Translations under genes and position numbers: made by a program
In this document: one piece after another, positions 61,706 through 64,000 of the stretch
How positions within the stretch are numbered: position 1 is the first letter of the stretch
Layout of the letters: each line of letters opens with the position of its first letter
The notes under the pieces: generated by a model
What the model saw: the letters and a program-made list of their open reading frames with translations, nothing else
The model's database searches: none
What the model was told of the DNA's origin: nothing
Assembly (NCBI RefSeq): GCF_048771995.1
Contig: NC_133026.1
Span: 118,563,501-118,627,500, forward strand
From: Taeniopygia guttata
Taxonomy: Eukaryota; Chordata; Aves; Passeriformes; Estrildidae
DNA: 64,000 nucleotides
Reading direction: 5' to 3'

Positions 61706-63386
61706 CTCAGCTACCAGTCTTATATCTTAGTGTTCCACTGTTTTCACCCAGGTTTGCATTATTCTTTATCCTGTGTGTGTCAGAGTGTGTGCCTCTGTGC
61801 TTTTATCACCGTGCTTTTATCAGCTGTGGAAAACTAGGTCTGAAAACCTGTATGTGTTGGGCTCAGTTCACCTCTACTATAACACTGTGGGTTCAAGAAT
61901 ACTTGGTGGCCAAATTCTCGTGTAGGTCTTTGTGGCAAGCAGATGGAAATTCCACAGAGGTCTCTGGATCTTGTTCAGAACTGGCCTGAATGATTCTTAC
62001 TCATCATGTGTGACTGATCATTAAAAGGCTTTTAAGTGTTTCCAAGCTGTTCCCCAATTTATCATACGGTTTGGATGCAGAGAAAAAATATGTATTCAAG
62101 TTCCAATTGAAGAAAATGAACAACAAATAGAACAGAGAAAGTCCTATTCATGTTCTACACTCCTGTCTTCTTGCTTCTTTCCTGCTCTTTTACACTTCTG
62201 TGCTGTTTCACATCCATCTGCCCTTCACATTCCTGCACCACCCCCCCACGCCTCCCCCTACCCCCCCATCACTAATTCCTATGCTGTCTAAAATGCCTTT
62301 GAGTCCTATTTCAGTTCTGGTGTTCAATAGATGTGAGTCCCATTGATTTATGCCAGGACTGAATTTTGTCCCCATAGCATACCAAATTGCTTCTGCACAC
62401 ACAGGGAATGCCAAATCAGTGTACAGACATACTACTTGGTAACTACTTTATTACTCATTTACACTTGGCATGGAATTCATGCCCTCATTTATGACATTGC
62501 TGAGTCTGGTTTGTTATATGAATTTGATCCTATACAAAGCTGACTGGCTTAAAGCACTGGCAGTGGATACACCACCCACCCCTTGTAAATTATCAGCTCA
62601 AATTCGAATCAAGTCATTAAATCAAACCATCCAAAAGCTCTTTCAGTGCAATGCTGTTGTAAAAATGAAGTTGGTCTCCTCCTGGTTCCCAGTACATGTG
62701 TGTCAACACCACAGTTGACTCTAGCACCCTTGCTGGATACGAAAGCTGCCGAGCCCAGGATTTAAGCAGGCAGGGAGACTGAACTCTTTGTCCTGGCCTC
62801 AGGTCATGGCAGGTTGATGAACAAGCAAGTCCTACTACTGCCTCAGCTATAGTTGCCTTCTATTTTCTGGGACTGACAGCCTGGCACCTTCTACAAACAT
62901 CTTGTTTTCATTAAAAATATTCTACTCTAGTCTGATTGCATAATATATGTATATTCTCTCTTTTTAAGAGAAGTGTTAGAGCTAACAGGCCTTTGGTTTG
63001 AGTAGGAATTGCAGGATTGTGACCCCTCTGGGATCTTTGTCCTAGATTTCAGCCTTGGCAGGTGGAGCATTCTGTAACCAGTTGACATTTAGTGGCTAGT
63101 TTGTGAGTCAAATATCTTGTTTTATTTTTTCCTTTTTGGTTTGGATGAGTTTGTATGGGTTTCTAAAGTATTTGGGAAAGGCATGAGCTTTGTGGTGCCA
63201 CTGCACCTTCATTGAGCCAAAGAAGTTGCTTTCCTCATTGAGAAATCTCACTTCAAAAGAAGTTGCGATGTTTTCTAAATTACTGTTTCAGCTGGCTTTT
63301 ATTTCCAAATGTCTGCATCACTCAGAAAATCTGAGTTTGTCCTGGTTTGTGGTATTTCTGATTTATTTTCCTTTTTAGAGGGAATC
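61706..63386. other. Non-coding, no gene seen
   Basis: No exon or repeat family is recognised apart from the C-rich tract at 62237-62268. Confidence 0.5.
62237..62268 (-). repeat. C-rich tract, G-quadruplex motif on minus strand
   Basis: C runs of 8, 5 and 7 residues separated by short spacers (acgcct, ta). The minus strand therefore has G runs long enough for four G-triplets with loops of at most seven bases. Confidence 0.8.
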
Positions 63387-63400
63387 TTTTTTTTTTTTTT
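63387..63400. repeat. Poly(T) tract
   Basis: A run of 14 T residues. Confidence 0.9.
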
Positions 63401-63430
63401 ACGTATGTCCACTTTCTTCACACAAAACAT

Positions 63431-63437
63431 GTGTGCA

Positions 63438-63471
<34 letters not shown>
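63431..63471. repeat. (CA)n followed by poly(A)
   Basis: A CA run of about ten units (63434-63450) passes directly into 21 A residues. It explains the Lys-rich and Val/Cys/Phe-rich frames here. Confidence 0.93.
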
Positions 63472-64000
63472 TTTGGAATGACCTCTGTTCTTATTGCAGT
63501 TTGAGGAAAGAAAATAAGAATGTAGAAAAATTCTGGATCTTGGCCATTACAATGAAAAACATCTGTTGAAGCCTTTGCAAGCATAAATTTATCTTACCAT
63601 GGGCATGATTATTGATTAAAATCCACATTCTTTTTTCTAATAAATTTAATTCTTATAATTTTTCTATTAAATTTTTTCTTAATAAATTATTTCAGCTTTA
63701 TTTTGCTCCTCAATAAAGAAGGGTAGAAACTTGTTGCATGTTAGTGCTTCTGTAAAGCAGAGGTGGCCAAAGTTTATTCTAGGCACAACCTGATGGTGGT
63801 CCAGAGTGCTGGATGATCCCACAGTGCTGGCTCCTTTCCTCTCTTTCTCACTGTTAAATTACATAAAATAGTTTCCTACTGTTGTGTTTCCATGTAAGCA
63901 ACCAAACAAAGTCCTGTGGAGGTATGTGTAAGTCCCAAATCTGAGTGGTTTCTCTGACTGTGAATGTGAAGGGCAGCATGAGGCAAATCCATAAAATTCC
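63472..64000. other. Non-coding, no gene seen
   Basis: AT-rich end of the window. The bases from about 63758 (cagaggtggccaaagttt) recall terminal sequences of some hAT-type DNA transposons. The partner end is not visible, so no element is called. Confidence 0.45.

Noticed and set aside
63758..63870. hAT-like terminal sequence (cagaggtggccaaagttt)
   Set aside because: The opposite terminal repeat and an 8-bp target duplication are not visible before the window ends.
1..64000. CRISPR arrays, operons, defence islands or other prokaryotic systems
   Set aside because: The sequence is vertebrate nuclear DNA with CR1 retrotransposons. No long contiguous genes, ribosome binding sites or spacer-repeat arrays are present.

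Overview
This is a gene-poor stretch of vertebrate nuclear DNA, most likely from a bird. The evidence is at least six fragments of CR1 retrotransposons. They carry the sauropsid-type CR1 3' end, a 'lacking 3' terminus with 5' truncation' pattern, and the common avian forms of the last few hundred bases. The rest is AT-rich, CpG-depleted sequence with microsatellites and poly(A)/poly(T) tracts. I see no prokaryotic or viral gene organisation, no tRNA or rRNA gene, no CRISPR array and no multi-exon gene that I can name. Nearly all open frames are under 110 codons and look like chance.

Layout. 1-30.6 kb is non-coding: CR1 copies at 1.2-1.6, 7.7, 10.7-11.6 and 13.3-13.9 kb, a perfect 24-bp hairpin directly before the last of these, a (TG)n tract at 14.3 kb, and several stretches dense in homeodomain-type sites that resemble conserved regulatory DNA (15.5 and 16.9-17.2 kb). 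At 30.70-31.27 kb there is one sharp CpG island. Most of it is a 46-bp minisatellite of about eight copies, and it ends in a consensus 5' splice site (CAG|GTGAGT, exon end at 31171). This is the best gene landmark in the window: probably a promoter and first exon of a plus-strand gene whose remaining exons lie beyond what I can recognise. In that case 31.2-64 kb would be largely its first intron.

31.3-64 kb is again mostly non-coding. It holds an old CR1 tail (36.4 kb), a TATA-box/start-codon arrangement (42.94-43.12 kb), a small CpG cluster (46.0-46.2 kb), two CR1 fragments joined back to back (50.8-51.3 kb), one protein-like 86-codon minus-strand frame with a good splice acceptor and a polyadenylation signal (52.4-52.7 kb), an enhancer-like block (56.4-56.7 kb), and C-rich and CA/poly(A) tracts near the end.

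Nothing here amounts to a demonstrated new biological system. The items most worth testing are the G-quadruplex-rich 46-bp array in the CpG island, the 24-bp perfect hairpin at the CR1 junction, and the unidentified minus-strand frame at 52.4 kb.
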